A DNA stretch of 64,000 bases, taken from NCBI RefSeq assembly GCF_937915125.1, contig NZ_CALDMP010000076.1:1-64000 (forward strand), in the 5' to 3' direction. This stretch comes from an uncultured Ruminococcus sp. (GTDB lineage Bacteria; Bacillota; Clostridia; Oscillospirales; Ruminococcaceae). Under the pieces are notes generated by a model that was not told the origin of the DNA, ran no database searches, and saw only the letters and a program-made list of their open reading frames with translations. This document shows, in pieces, positions 52,708 to 61,694 of this stretch (position 1 is its first letter; every line of letters begins with the position of its first letter). Both the position numbers and the translations under genes were made by a program.

Positions 52708-55473
52708 TTATGAGATGATCTCCACCCGGCTGCCGCCGGTGCGGTCTTTTGTGACAATGATCTGCTTGTCCACCTTTTCTTTCAGTTCCGACACATGAGA
52801 AATAATTCCCACCAACCGGTTCTGGGTAGCAAGTCCCGTGAGGGCACGGATGGCTTGCTCCAGCGCATCCTCATCCAGTGCGCCGAATCCCTCGTCCACA
52901 AACATGGTATCCAGCTGTATGCCGCCGGCACTGGACTGGATCTCATCTGACAACCCCAACGCCAGGGACAGGGATGCCTGGAATGCCTCGCCGCCGGAAA
53001 GTGTCTTGACGCTGCGCTCCGAACCGTTGTAGTGGTCAATGACATCCAGATCCAGACCGCTCTGGCTGCGCATATTCCCAGCCGAAGTCCGGCGTTTCAG
53101 TTCGTACTGGTTGCCGGACATGATCATAAGCCGTGTGTTGGCACGCATGAGAATCCGGTCGAACTGGGTCATCTGCACAAATGTTTCCAGCATGATCTTT
53201 TCCTTGCCGCCCAGGGTGCCGTTTGCCGTATCCGCCAGTGCACCGATCTGCATGATCTGCTGCTCCAGTTCCGTACACTGCGCCGCCTGTGCCTGAATTT
53301 GTTCCAGAGCATGGCGGTTGGTGTGCAGCCGGAAGTGCAGATGCTTCTGGTTTTCCTCCAGAGTACGCCGTTTTTCTTCCAGTTCCTGCACCGTTTTTTG
53401 CACTTCTTCCGGCACAATTGGCTCCGCTTCGTCCAACTGCTTTTGCAGCGCCTGAATCTGTCCGTCCAGGGTGTGGATCTGGTCGGCGATCCTCTGGTAT
53501 TGCTTTCCGGCATTGTCCTGCGCCGCCTGCAATTGTTCATATGTTTTCTTCAGAGCAGCCGCTGCCTGTTCCGCTTCGGCACGGCTGGTGTAAGTGAGAG
53601 AACTGCGCAGCTGCTCTACGGCTAGCTTTTCATTTTCCAGTTCCGTTTGCAGCCGGATAACCTGTGGCTCTGATGCAGCGCATTTCTGTTGCAGCTGTGC
53701 CAACTGAGCCTCCTGTTCGGGAATCTGCCGGGAGAGAATGGTTTTCCGTTCCATGCGACCCTGTTCCAGCTGCATTTCCTGTTCCAGCCGGGTGCGCTCT
53801 GCCTGTATCGCAGTCTGCTTCTGGAATACCGCTGCCGACAAATCGTCGGGAACAGGTGTTCCCAATAGTGCCGCTGCCATCTGGGTAACTTGCTGCGCCA
53901 GGGCTTCCTCTGTACCCCGGAGTCGTCCTGCTTCTGCACTTGCCTCTGCCGCCTGCTGCTGTGCCCGGTCACTCTTTTCCCGGAGCCGCTGCAATTCCGC
54001 TTCGCTGGGCGCCTGTGCCGAAGTGCTTGCCGGATGCGGATGGGATGTGGCACCGCATACGGGACAGGGAACGCCGTCCTGCAAAGATGCAGCGAGAATA
54101 CCTGCCTGTTCATCCAGAAACGCACGGTTCTGGATGGTGAATTCCTCCCGGAGTGCCTGTGCTTTTCCGGATTTCTTCACGTAATCGTCCTGTGCTTTTG
54201 CCAGTTCTGCTGCCGCAGTCTGACGGGACTGTATTTCCTGGCGCAGATTTTCCAACCGCTCCAGCTGTTCTGCGGCACTCTGATACCGAGCATTGTATTT
54301 TTCGTACTGGGTGCCGACTTCTGCAAGAGCTTCCAGTTCCCCACGGGCAAGGGTCAGCTTCTGCTGCATCTGGGACTGCTGTGCTTTCAGCTGCTGTACC
54401 GTACTTTCCAAGATCTGGAGCTGCCGCTGTTTTTCCCGGAATTGCCGGCTTTTCTGCTCCAATGTGTCATATTGGGGCAGCTGCTGGGTAATTTGTGTGA
54501 TCTGTCCGGGAATGGCGGCGTTTTTCTCCAGTGCCTGCTGTGCCGCTTGCAATTTCGCCTGTTGCTGCGCCTGCTTTTCCAGAAGCTGACGGCGTTCATA
54601 GATGCCGGCACGCCGGGCAGTTTGCACCTGCTCCAGTTCCTTTGCCCGTGTCAGCTGCGCAATGGCTTTTGCATGATCTTTTTGCAGGGCATCCGCCTGT
54701 TGTTTCAGCGCAGCTTGTGCCGCCTGGTCGGTCTGGAGCATACAGGTGATCAGTTCCATTGCCTCACTCAGGGGCAGACTATCCTGCTGTGCCAGCACAA
54801 GAGTTGCCGCCTGTGCCGGATCCTCCGGGGGCTGTACCTGCTGCAAATACTGTCCCATGGCACGTTTGCATTCCTGGTACCGGGACTGCAAAGCGCTGTG
54901 TGCACTGCGAAGCCGTTCCTGTAATTTCTGATAGCGTCCGGTCTGGAAGATCTGGCGGAAGATGCTTTTTCGCTCTTCGGTAGATGCCAGGAGAAGTTTC
55001 AGGAAATCTCCCTGTGCGATCATGGCAATCTGGGTGAACTGACTGCGATCGATGCCCATGATCTCCCGGACAGCGGCAGTGACTTCCCTTGTCTTGGTAA
55101 CCACACGACCGTCCGGATATTCCAGAACGGCATCGGCTTTTTCCACGGTAGTACCGCCGCCGCGCTTTGCCGGGCGGAGATATTCCGGGTTGCGGCGGAT
55201 GCGGTACTGCTTGCCGCTATAGAGAAATTCCAGTTCTACAAAAGTCGGCGTTTCCGGCAGGGCATATTTGGAACGCATCATGGAGCTTTCCCGGTTTTCG
55301 CCGCTGGCTTCGCCATAGAGTGCAAAGGTAATGGCGTCAAAAATAGTGGTCTTTCCGGCACCGGTATCCCCGGTAATGAGATAGAGTCCGTGGGTGCCCA
55401 GCTGTTCCAATTCCAGCTGAATTTCTCCCGCATAGGGACCGAATGCGGACATGGTCAGGCGAATGGGTCTCAT
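52708..55473 (-). CDS. sbcC: Exonuclease subunit SbcC (Rad50-like)
   Basis: The 921-residue SMC-like ATPase has an N-terminal Walker A GDTGAGKTT (about 36-44) and long Gln/Glu-rich coiled coils. A zinc hook, CPVCGATSHPH, lies near the middle, and the C-terminal half has signature SGGEAFQASLSLALGLS and Walker B FVDEGFGALD. With SbcD it cuts hairpin and protein-blocked DNA ends. The start overlaps the sbcD stop by four bases. Palindromic elements such as R1 are the kind of DNA this complex attacks. Confidence 0.95.
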   Translation of the reverse strand: MRPIRLTMSAFGPYAGEIQLELEQLGTHGLYLITGDTGAGKTTIFDAITFALYGEASGENRESSMMRSKYALPETPTFVELEFLYSGKQYRIRRNPEYLRPAKRGGGTTVEKADAVLEYPDGRVVTKTREVTAAVREIMGIDRSQFTQIAMIAQGDFLKLLLASTEERKSIFRQIFQTGRYQKLQERLRSAHSALQSRYQECKRAMGQYLQQVQPPEDPAQAATLVLAQQDSLPLSEAMELITCMLQTDQAAQAALKQQADALQKDHAKAIAQLTRAKELEQVQTARRAGIYERRQLLEKQAQQQAKLQAAQQALEKNAAIPGQITQITQQLPQYDTLEQKSRQFREKQRQLQILESTVQQLKAQQSQMQQKLTLARGELEALAEVGTQYEKYNARYQSAAEQLERLENLRQEIQSRQTAAAELAKAQDDYVKKSGKAQALREEFTIQNRAFLDEQAGILAASLQDGVPCPVCGATSHPHPASTSAQAPSEAELQRLREKSDRAQQQAAEASAEAGRLRGTEEALAQQVTQMAAALLGTPVPDDLSAAVFQKQTAIQAERTRLEQEMQLEQGRMERKTILSRQIPEQEAQLAQLQQKCAASEPQVIRLQTELENEKLAVEQLRSSLTYTSRAEAEQAAAALKKTYEQLQAAQDNAGKQYQRIADQIHTLDGQIQALQKQLDEAEPIVPEEVQKTVQELEEKRRTLEENQKHLHFRLHTNRHALEQIQAQAAQCTELEQQIMQIGALADTANGTLGGKEKIMLETFVQMTQFDRILMRANTRLMIMSGNQYELKRRTSAGNMRSQSGLDLDVIDHYNGSERSVKTLSGGEAFQASLSLALGLSDEIQSSAGGIQLDTMFVDEGFGALDEDALEQAIRALTGLATQNRLVGIISHVSELKEKVDKQIIVTKDRTGGSRVEIIS

Positions 55474-56609
55474 GCGTCTTCCTCCTCCCAGATCTCGTCA
55501 ATAAGCTTTTTCAAAAATTTCTGCTGGCTATCGCTCATGGGCTGATTGTTCTGCTGTTCGTACAATGCGGCAAATAGGTCGAAGGGTTTCTGTTCCTGTG
55601 CATCGTCTGCACCGGTGATTTGCCGGCTGGTTCGGGTGCGCTGGTTGTCATAGTCCAGCTTCATGAGATTGGGGTAGATCATGCGCAGCTTGCCGATGGC
55701 ATCGGGGACATCTTCTTCGTCAGTGAGGACAATATGCAGATAATCCTCCGTATTGGTGTTTTCGTAGTTCTTTTTCTCCGTCAGTTCCAGATAGGTGCCA
55801 CGAATCTCCCGCAGTGCCCGGAGCGGCTTTAGAGGGATCTCCCGGACGGAAACGCTGCCTTTTTCGCCCAGTTCCACTGCGGTAACAGATTTGGCATAGC
55901 CCATCTCCGACAGGGAATATTGCAGAGGCGAGCCACAGTAGCGGATGGTTTCGGAGTCGATGGACTGGGGGCGGTGAATATGTCCCAGGGCAGTATAGTC
56001 GAAGTCGGCAAAGAGGGCAGCGCTGACCTGGTCGGTGCCGCCGATCTCCCGTTCCTGGACTTCGCACAGGGAGGCTCCTGCCACAAACTGATGGGTCACC
56101 AGGACATTGCGCATCGTCTGATCCAGAGGAATGTGCGCCAGCACTGTGCGGACGGCATCCTCATAGTCGTTGATCTCCTCGTCAGAATAGCATGCACGGA
56201 CGTGGGCAGGGCGGACAAAGGGCAGGAGATAGCACCGCACTTCGCCGTACTTGTCATGGAGCGTAACAGGAGAAATCGTGCCGTCAAATACAGGGGCAAT
56301 ATAGACCCGGCTGCGCTGCATGAGGCTTGCACCGAAAGAAACACGCTCCGGGGAATCGTGGTTGCCGCTGATGAGCAGTACAGTCAGTTCCATGGCGGCG
56401 AGCCGGGAGAGAAATTCATCGAACAGCTGCACGGATTCTGCGGAGGGAATGGATTTGTCATAGACGTCTCCGGCGATGATCACAGCATCGGGCTGTTCCT
56501 GCCGCAGAATCTGGCAGATCTCTTCTAATATGTAGCGCTGATCTTCCAGCAGAGAAATTTCGTTGAGCCGTTTTCCCAGATGGAGATCAGAGAGGTGGAT
56601 GAGCTTCAT
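55470..56609 (-). CDS. sbcD: Exonuclease subunit SbcD (Mre11-like)
   Basis: The 379-residue phosphoesterase has the metal-binding motifs DLHLGKRL, GDVYDKSIPS, GNHDSPERV and the later GHIHRPQSI. It is the nuclease of the SbcCD complex. The start at 56609 follows AGGAGG by 10 bases; the frame runs 62 codons further upstream through an AT-rich region and a terminator, which is not coding. Confidence 0.95.
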   Translation of the reverse strand: MKLIHLSDLHLGKRLNEISLLEDQRYILEEICQILRQEQPDAVIIAGDVYDKSIPSAESVQLFDEFLSRLAAMELTVLLISGNHDSPERVSFGASLMQRSRVYIAPVFDGTISPVTLHDKYGEVRCYLLPFVRPAHVRACYSDEEINDYEDAVRTVLAHIPLDQTMRNVLVTHQFVAGASLCEVQEREIGGTDQVSAALFADFDYTALGHIHRPQSIDSETIRYCGSPLQYSLSEMGYAKSVTAVELGEKGSVSVREIPLKPLRALREIRGTYLELTEKKNYENTNTEDYLHIVLTDEEDVPDAIGKLRMIYPNLMKLDYDNQRTRTSRQITGADDAQEQKPFDLFAALYEQQNNQPMSDSQQKFLKKLIDEIWEEEDA

Positions 56610-56715
56610 GGGGAAACATCCTCCTTTTGAAAAAAGTTGAAAATTTAATTGTATTATACCATGAAGGAGAGAAAAAGGCAAGGGCAAGGAAATAAAATAT
56701 ATTGCCATAAAAAAC

Positions 56716-56757
56716 AAACCGGACAGAACGAAAAAAACTCCGCCTGTCCGGTTTTTT
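56716..56757 (-). terminator. Terminator of the second dockerin gene
   Basis: AAACCGGACAG pairs with CTGTCCGGTTT; TTTTTTG follows on the plus strand, and TTGTTTTTTATGG on the minus strand. Confidence 0.8.
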
Positions 56758-56776
56758 GATATCGTGGTGAAACCAT

Positions 56777-57841
56777 TCAGAATATACTGTTCCAATCCGG
56801 CGTTTTCCCCACAGAAGCCGCTGCATAATAGCAGAGAATGCCATAGGCATCGTCACCGTTTATCATGCCGTCGCCGTTCACATCCCCGGCGCAGAACGCA
56901 GCCGCTTCGGCAAATTTATCAGCATCGGGTGCGGTGAGCTTTGCATCCGCTTTGCCCACGGACTGCTCTGCGTAGTAGGCAAGAACACGGTAGGCATCAT
57001 CTGCATTGACAGCACCGTCACTGTCGATATCGCCGTAGGCGTCCGGGTCGGCAATGCGGGTGAGGGTATAGGTGGTGGGGGTTGTCTCAGATGCATCACG
57101 CACAATGCATTGCGGTATTGCACAGTGCACCTTTTCCACCTGCTGTAAATCCTTGATCGTTTCAAAATACACTTTTGCTTGTTCCGCAGTTTCGCTCAAT
57201 GAACCAGAAAAGCCGTTATTCACCTGAACTTCATATACGGATTGAGTATCGTTTGCTGTCTCCATTGCATCTCCCACAGAAACCACTTCTGGAATCTGAG
57301 AAAAATCCTCCAGCGTCAGCTGTACGCCAGAATCCGTATAGACAGCAAAGCCGCCCAAACCAAAGCTTGTTGTCTGAGAAACAACGCTGTTCATCTGGTA
57401 TACATGCAAAACGCCGTCTGTTTCATACAATTTCTGTGGGTCAGCCACATCAGCCAGCACAACTGTATTTTCATCAAATTCCGAAAAGTCGAATGTCTGT
57501 TCTTCCCAAGGATGTATCTTAGTGACATCAAAACCGTCCTGCCCTGCCGTTTCCAATGCAACGACATTCCAATCTTCCGGCGCAGACGTACCTTCTTCTA
57601 ATGTAACAGCATAATAATCTGTTGTGCGCTCTTTCCAATAGAAGCAGTTATTGTCAGCGCTGATCGTCAGATAGTCATAATCAATATCGCCTATCTGAAA
57701 CGTGATTGAATCTTCTGATTCCTCCACAATAGCAGCCTTATCTCCGTAAGCAGCGGAAACAGGCACAGCTGAACCGAAGATGCAACAGAATGAAATCGCT
57801 GCGGCGAGTGTACTTGTAAAATACTTTCTTCCATTTTTCAT
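56777..57841 (-). CDS. Secreted dockerin protein, paralogue of the 48367 gene
   Basis: The 354-residue protein has a signal peptide (about 1-30) and an unrecognised module of about 240 residues. Its dockerin has the loops GDIDSDGAVNADDAY and GDVNGDGMINGDDAY followed by YYAEQSVGK and YYAAASVGK. The module shares segments with the protein at 48367-49476, including LTLEDFSQIPEVVSV against LTAEDFAESLGVVSV. About 25 residues separate the two calcium loops, somewhat longer than usual. The ATG at 57841 is preferred over one three codons upstream because AAAGGTG lies about 8 bases before it. A consensus promoter and a leader hairpin precede it. Confidence 0.85.
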   Translation of the reverse strand: MKNGRKYFTSTLAAAISFCCIFGSAVPVSAAYGDKAAIVEESEDSITFQIGDIDYDYLTISADNNCFYWKERTTDYYAVTLEEGTSAPEDWNVVALETAGQDGFDVTKIHPWEEQTFDFSEFDENTVVLADVADPQKLYETDGVLHVYQMNSVVSQTTSFGLGGFAVYTDSGVQLTLEDFSQIPEVVSVGDAMETANDTQSVYEVQVNNGFSGSLSETAEQAKVYFETIKDLQQVEKVHCAIPQCIVRDASETTPTTYTLTRIADPDAYGDIDSDGAVNADDAYRVLAYYAEQSVGKADAKLTAPDADKFAEAAAFCAGDVNGDGMINGDDAYGILCYYAAASVGKTPDWNSIF

Positions 57842-57914
57842 AAATATCACCTTTGTCCTTTCTGGATAATACGTCCGTCAAATTAAACAATTCTGTAAAT
57901 AAAATCGTTTTTAA

Positions 57915-57937
57915 AAGTCAATCTCCCAAATTGACTT
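57915..57937. promoter_or_regulatory. Inverted repeat in the leader of the second dockerin gene
   Basis: AAGTCAAT-ctcccaa-ATTGACTT has perfect 8-bp arms and lies 10 bases downstream of the -10 box. It could be an operator or an RNA hairpin. Confidence 0.55.
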
Positions 57938-57946
57938 TCTATTTAC

Positions 57947-57975
57947 ATTATATCATTTTACATTTTGTTTGTCAA
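57947..57975 (-). promoter_or_regulatory. Promoter of the second dockerin gene
   Basis: On the minus strand TTGACA (57975-57970) and TATAAT (57952-57947) are separated by exactly 17 bases. Confidence 0.87.
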
Positions 57976-58015
57976 CACTCAACATTAAAATTCGTTAACA
58001 TGCACAAAAATCATC

Positions 58016-59008
58016 CTATTCCATTTCTATCCGTTCCCGATGCAGATCCAGCCGCACTACAGTTCCCACGTCCACCTGAGAAGAAACTGTAATGGTATGA
58101 TTCAGATTGCGGCAGATTCGGCGGCACAGATATAGCCCGATGCCGCTGGCTTTTTTATCGGTGCGCCCGTTATAGCCCGTGTAGCCTTTTTCAAAGATCC
58201 GGGGCAGATCTGCCGGCTCGATGCCGATGCCCGTATCCCGGATGCAGAGGATCTGGGGCTGTTCCAAAAAAATAGTAATCGTACCGCCGGACGGTGTATA
58301 TTTCAGCCCATTGGAAAGCACCTGTTCCAGCACAAACAGAAGCCACTTTTCATCCGTCAGCACGCTGCAATGAAGCGGTTCATATTCCAGCCGGATCTTC
58401 CGGGTGATAAACTGGGACGAAAACCGGCGCACTGCCTGGTGTACGATCTTGTCCAGGTCATATTCCGCAAAGAGATAATCCGTGGAATCCGAGTCCAGCC
58501 GCAGATAGCACAGCACCATTTCCACATACTGTTCTACACGCTGGAGATCTTCCAGCAGCGCCCGGTTCTGGGGTGTATCCTCCGCCTGAAGATGGAGCCG
58601 CATGGCGGCAATGGGCGTTTTGATCTGATGCACCCACGCCGTGTAATATTCCATCATCTCCCCATAACGCCCCTGCCAGTCCTGTTCCAGGCGCTGCCGC
58701 TGGCGGAACAGGTCATGCAGCAGGGTCTGATAGTCCTCCTCCAAAGTTGTGCACGCCTCCGGCAGATGCTCCAGGGTAATGTGCAGTTCCTGCTGGATCT
58801 GTTCCAGAATACGGTGTTTCTCCCGGAAGTGCAGATAGTCCCATACCAGAAGTGCCAGACAACAAACGCCGCTCAAAAGCGTTGCATAGCCCACCGCCAT
58901 AAGCGGCAAGCGGTACAGATAAAATATGAGGCAGAATATGCCGCAGCAGAGAAGAAATACAGCAATGCTGCCCTTTTTTGTTTTGATGTAATTCCAGAAT
59001 AAATGCAT
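58016..59008 (-). CDS. Sensor histidine kinase, Bce-type (intramembrane sensing)
   Basis: The 330-residue kinase has two membrane helices (about 13-31 and 36-56) with almost no extracytoplasmic loop, the layout of BceS-like kinases that sense through a partner transporter. The phosphoacceptor is His127 in WVHQIKTPIAAM. The ATPase domain shows SNGLKYTPSGG, RDTGIGIEPADLP and GIGLYL. The start at 59008 follows AGGAG by 6 bases. R1 copy D separates it from the response regulator gene. Confidence 0.9.
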   Translation of the reverse strand: MHLFWNYIKTKKGSIAVFLLCCGIFCLIFYLYRLPLMAVGYATLLSGVCCLALLVWDYLHFREKHRILEQIQQELHITLEHLPEACTTLEEDYQTLLHDLFRQRQRLEQDWQGRYGEMMEYYTAWVHQIKTPIAAMRLHLQAEDTPQNRALLEDLQRVEQYVEMVLCYLRLDSDSTDYLFAEYDLDKIVHQAVRRFSSQFITRKIRLEYEPLHCSVLTDEKWLLFVLEQVLSNGLKYTPSGGTITIFLEQPQILCIRDTGIGIEPADLPRIFEKGYTGYNGRTDKKASGIGLYLCRRICRNLNHTITVSSQVDVGTVVRLDLHRERIEME

Positions 59009-59160
59009 AGGTTTCTCCTGTTCGGGGTGATTTTGGATAAGCAACATAAAAATGTTTCTTACCCCTTTTCAGAAAGGCTGGCGCAGCTGGATCAGCTTGA
59101 TGAGCAGCCTTTGTGAAAATGGGTAAGAATTTTTTCTGCTATGACAATAATGATGCTTTA

Positions 59161-59348
59161 GGCAACACCGCACAGAGAGCGCCTGGCGGCTTTGCACGTC
59201 ATATGCTTGCATATTTTCGTCATATTTCACAAAAATGCTCGTGAATACACAAAGTATTCACTGCGCTTTTTGTTTCATCTGACGAAAAATCTGACATAGT
59301 TTATGCTCGTAGAGTACATCTGACGCACAATCTTTGTGCGGTATTGCC
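59161..59348 (-). mobile_element. R1 MITE-like element, copy D with inserted segment (188 bp)
   Basis: Ends GGCAACACCGCACAGAG and CTTTGTGCGGTATTGCC and direct repeats TTTA (59157-59160 and 59349-59352) mark a complete copy. Compared with copy C, five bases near the right end (GGCGC) are replaced by 22 bases at about 59295-59316 that contain TTATGCTCGTAGAG. The element lies inside the two-component operon, 7 bases after the regulator gene. Confidence 0.88.
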
Positions 59349-59355
59349 TTTAAAC

Positions 59356-60027
59356 TCACTCCAAAAGATATCCCATGCCCACCTTGGTACGAATAAAATC
59401 ATGCAGCCCTGCCTGATCCAGCTTTTTCCGCAGTCGGTTGACATTGACCGTCAGCGTGTTTTCATCCACAAAGCTATCCGTCTCCCAGAGCCGCTGCATC
59501 AGCGCTTCCCGGCTGACCACTTTCCCCTTGTGCTCCATGAGCATCTGCAAGATCCGATATTCATTTTTCGTCAGATCAATACGCTGCCCATGATAAGTCA
59601 GCACCGCATCGGCAGTGTTCAGCATTGCCTCCCGGTGTTCCAGCACAGAGACCTGTCCGCCGAAATCATAGGTGCGCCGCAGAAGTGCCTGGATCTTCGC
59701 CAGAAGCACATTCCAGTCAAAGGGCTTCGGGATAAAATCATCGCCGCCCATATGAATTGCCATGACCAGGTTCATATTGTCCGATGCTGAGGACAGGAAC
59801 ACAATGGGCACCTTGGACACCTGCCGGATCTCCTGACACCAGTGATAGCCGTTATAACACGGCAGTGCAATGTCCATGAGCACCAGATGGGGTTGAAATG
59901 CGGAGAATTCCGCCAATACTTTCCGAAAATTTTCCGCCACATGTACCTCAAAATCCCATTGCTCCAGCTGATGCCGCAGTGCATCGGCAATGCTGCGGTC
60001 ATCCTCTACCAAAAAAATCCGATACAT
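59356..60027 (-). CDS. Response regulator, OmpR/BceR-type
   Basis: The 223-residue regulator has a receiver domain with the acidic pair Glu8-Asp9-Asp10 and phosphoacceptor Asp52 in VLMDIALPCYNG. Its C-terminal winged-helix DNA-binding domain ends in VNRLRKKLDQAGLHDFIRT (in part). With the kinase downstream it should control response to wall-active peptides, probably including the BceAB-like genes at 49718-52488. The ATG follows GGAG by 6 bases. It begins 10 bases after the DUF4253 gene. Confidence 0.92.
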   Translation of the reverse strand: MYRIFLVEDDRSIADALRHQLEQWDFEVHVAENFRKVLAEFSAFQPHLVLMDIALPCYNGYHWCQEIRQVSKVPIVFLSSASDNMNLVMAIHMGGDDFIPKPFDWNVLLAKIQALLRRTYDFGGQVSVLEHREAMLNTADAVLTYHGQRIDLTKNEYRILQMLMEHKGKVVSREALMQRLWETDSFVDENTLTVNVNRLRKKLDQAGLHDFIRTKVGMGYLLE

Positions 60028-60037
60028 ACTGTTCTCC

Positions 60038-60829
60038 TCAATCCCACCAGAAATACCACACCGTAGACTGCTCCAGCCCTTTCGCCAGCGCCGGAACAGA
60101 CCCTACGCCCTGGTACACAATGTCTTCGCAAAACGCAAACTGTTCTCGGGCAAGTTCCACGGTTGCTTCGTTTCCCACCGGCTGGGGCACGTACATTTCC
60201 AGAGTATCATGCCCGATACAGCCCGGCACTGCGCCGTATTTCTCGTACCAATGCTTGAGGACTGCCATGGCATCCTCCGGCATAGGGCAGGCATTCCAGC
60301 CGCCAAAGGGTACCCACGCCATCACTTCCCATGGATTTTTCGTGGGTATCTCCGCCAGAAGAACCGGCGCCTGTTGCAGCAGATTCATCCGCAGGGAAAG
60401 AAAGCGATGTGTAGCCTCCGCCTCTGCCGGCGCAGGTTCTGTCAGCACCTGCAATCCCTCCGGGGCATTGCTGCGCAGCTCCGTTTCCCATTGCATGAAC
60501 GTCTGTTCCAGCCATGCTTTACCATCCAGCTGCGCCGGAATCTCCACATAACTCTGTCCCTCCGGCAGATTTTCCTCTATCGTTTCCAGCAGCAGATCAT
60601 CACAGATAATCAGAACCGGCGTAAAGCCTTGCTGTTTTCCCCGTTCCAGTGCATCCTGGTATGCATCCCACATATCTTCCAGGTCAATGGGTTCCTCCAC
60701 CTGGGGCAGTTCCGTCACAGGACATTGCAGCATAGCACCCATCTGCCGGGCAATGGTCAGCTCCGGCGATTCCATCGGAGACGGCTGAGGTTCTTCGTCT
60801 TTTTGAAACAGATTCTTGAAAAATGACAT
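60038..60829 (-). CDS. DUF4253 domain protein
   Basis: The 263-residue cytoplasmic protein has an acidic, Pro-containing N-terminal part. The C-terminal domain matches DUF4253 as I recall it, with EVMAWVPFGGWNACP, HWYEKYGAVPGCIGHDTLE (in part) and STVWYFWWD at the end. The function of the family is not known. The start at 60829 has AAAGGA 7 bases before the ATG. It is 10 bases upstream of the response regulator and may be cotranscribed with it. Confidence 0.82.
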   Translation of the reverse strand: MSFFKNLFQKDEEPQPSPMESPELTIARQMGAMLQCPVTELPQVEEPIDLEDMWDAYQDALERGKQQGFTPVLIICDDLLLETIEENLPEGQSYVEIPAQLDGKAWLEQTFMQWETELRSNAPEGLQVLTEPAPAEAEATHRFLSLRMNLLQQAPVLLAEIPTKNPWEVMAWVPFGGWNACPMPEDAMAVLKHWYEKYGAVPGCIGHDTLEMYVPQPVGNEATVELAREQFAFCEDIVYQGVGSVPALAKGLEQSTVWYFWWD

Positions 60830-60873
60830 GATAATTTCCTTTCTGGTTTTTTCGTTTATCAATACTTTCCCTG

Positions 60874-60898
60874 CGAGCGATCATTGGTCGCCCCTACA
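60874..60898. repeat. CGAGCGATCATTGGTCGCCC short repeat
   Basis: This unit matches, as reverse complement, the TGTAGGGGCGACC repeat at 244-268, ending TGTAG on the minus strand. It lies between trmO and the DUF4253 gene. Confidence 0.55.
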
Positions 60899-60900
60899 AA

Positions 60901-61572
60901 TTACCGCAAACGTTCCACGCCGCACACGGTCAGCACATCTCCCTGGACGGTGAACTTGATTTCCAGGTCAGCAAAGCGGAAGCCATACACACGTTCCGGG
61001 TCATGCTGATAGGAAGGGCGTGGATCCTGAGCGAGTACCTGGGTCAATCCCTCTTGCAAGCGGGGCGGCACCTGCTCCAGCCACACTGCCGGAAAGACCA
61101 CCTCCAGCCCATGTGCCGCCGCATCCACAGCAAAGCCGCCCTTTGCCTCGGGGTGGCTGTCAATATGGGGCAGATAGGGCTTGATATCATAAATTGGCGT
61201 GCCGTTCATAAGATCTGCGCCGGATACCACCAGAAAGGGAGCCATATTCCCTTGGAGAACGATTTCATCCAGCTGCACCACAGAAAGCCCCATGGGATTG
61301 GGGCGAAATGGCGAGCGTGTGGCAAAGACGCCCATCCGGGTATTGCCGCCCAGTCTTGGGGGACGGACGGTAGGCGACCAGTTTTCCCGGACAGCTTCGG
61401 AGAACTGCCAGATGATCCAGATATGGGAGAAGTCCTCCAGTCCCCGGAACGCATCGGGATTGCGGTAGGGCGGTTCAAACACGATCCGGGAGGGCAGCTG
61501 CACCAGACCGCTCTGCCGGGGAATGCCGAACTTTGTGGGAAAATCGTTTTCAATGTGGGCAATAATTTTCAT
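60901..61572 (-). CDS. trmO: tRNA (N6-threonylcarbamoyladenosine37-N6)-methyltransferase, TrmO/TsaA family
   Basis: The 223-residue protein has the TsaA/YaeB beta-barrel domain: AHIENDFPTKFGIPRQ at the start, ATRSPFRPNPMGLSVVQL (in part, about 85-103) and YDIKPYLPHID. A C-terminal extension with the conserved DPRPSY-like DPRPSYQHDPERVYGF (in part) is typical. It uses SAM to methylate t6A37 in tRNA-Thr. AAAGGAG lies before the ATG. Confidence 0.9.
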   Translation of the reverse strand: MKIIAHIENDFPTKFGIPRQSGLVQLPSRIVFEPPYRNPDAFRGLEDFSHIWIIWQFSEAVRENWSPTVRPPRLGGNTRMGVFATRSPFRPNPMGLSVVQLDEIVLQGNMAPFLVVSGADLMNGTPIYDIKPYLPHIDSHPEAKGGFAVDAAAHGLEVVFPAVWLEQVPPRLQEGLTQVLAQDPRPSYQHDPERVYGFRFADLEIKFTVQGDVLTVCGVERLR

Positions 61573-61640
61573 GGGGTGCTCCTTTCTGGTGAGTTTATTT
61601 CATCATAGCACATTTTCGGGGAAATGTCCAGCAGACAGAA

Positions 61641-61669
61641 AAAGAGCGCACCGGATCGGCACGCTCTTT
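61641..61669 (-). terminator. Terminator of the NlpC/P60-dockerin gene
   Basis: AAAGAGCG pairs with CGCTCTTT; TTTTCTGTC follows on the minus strand. Confidence 0.75.
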
Positions 61670-61694
61670 GGGTGGATTTGGTTGTGATGATTGG

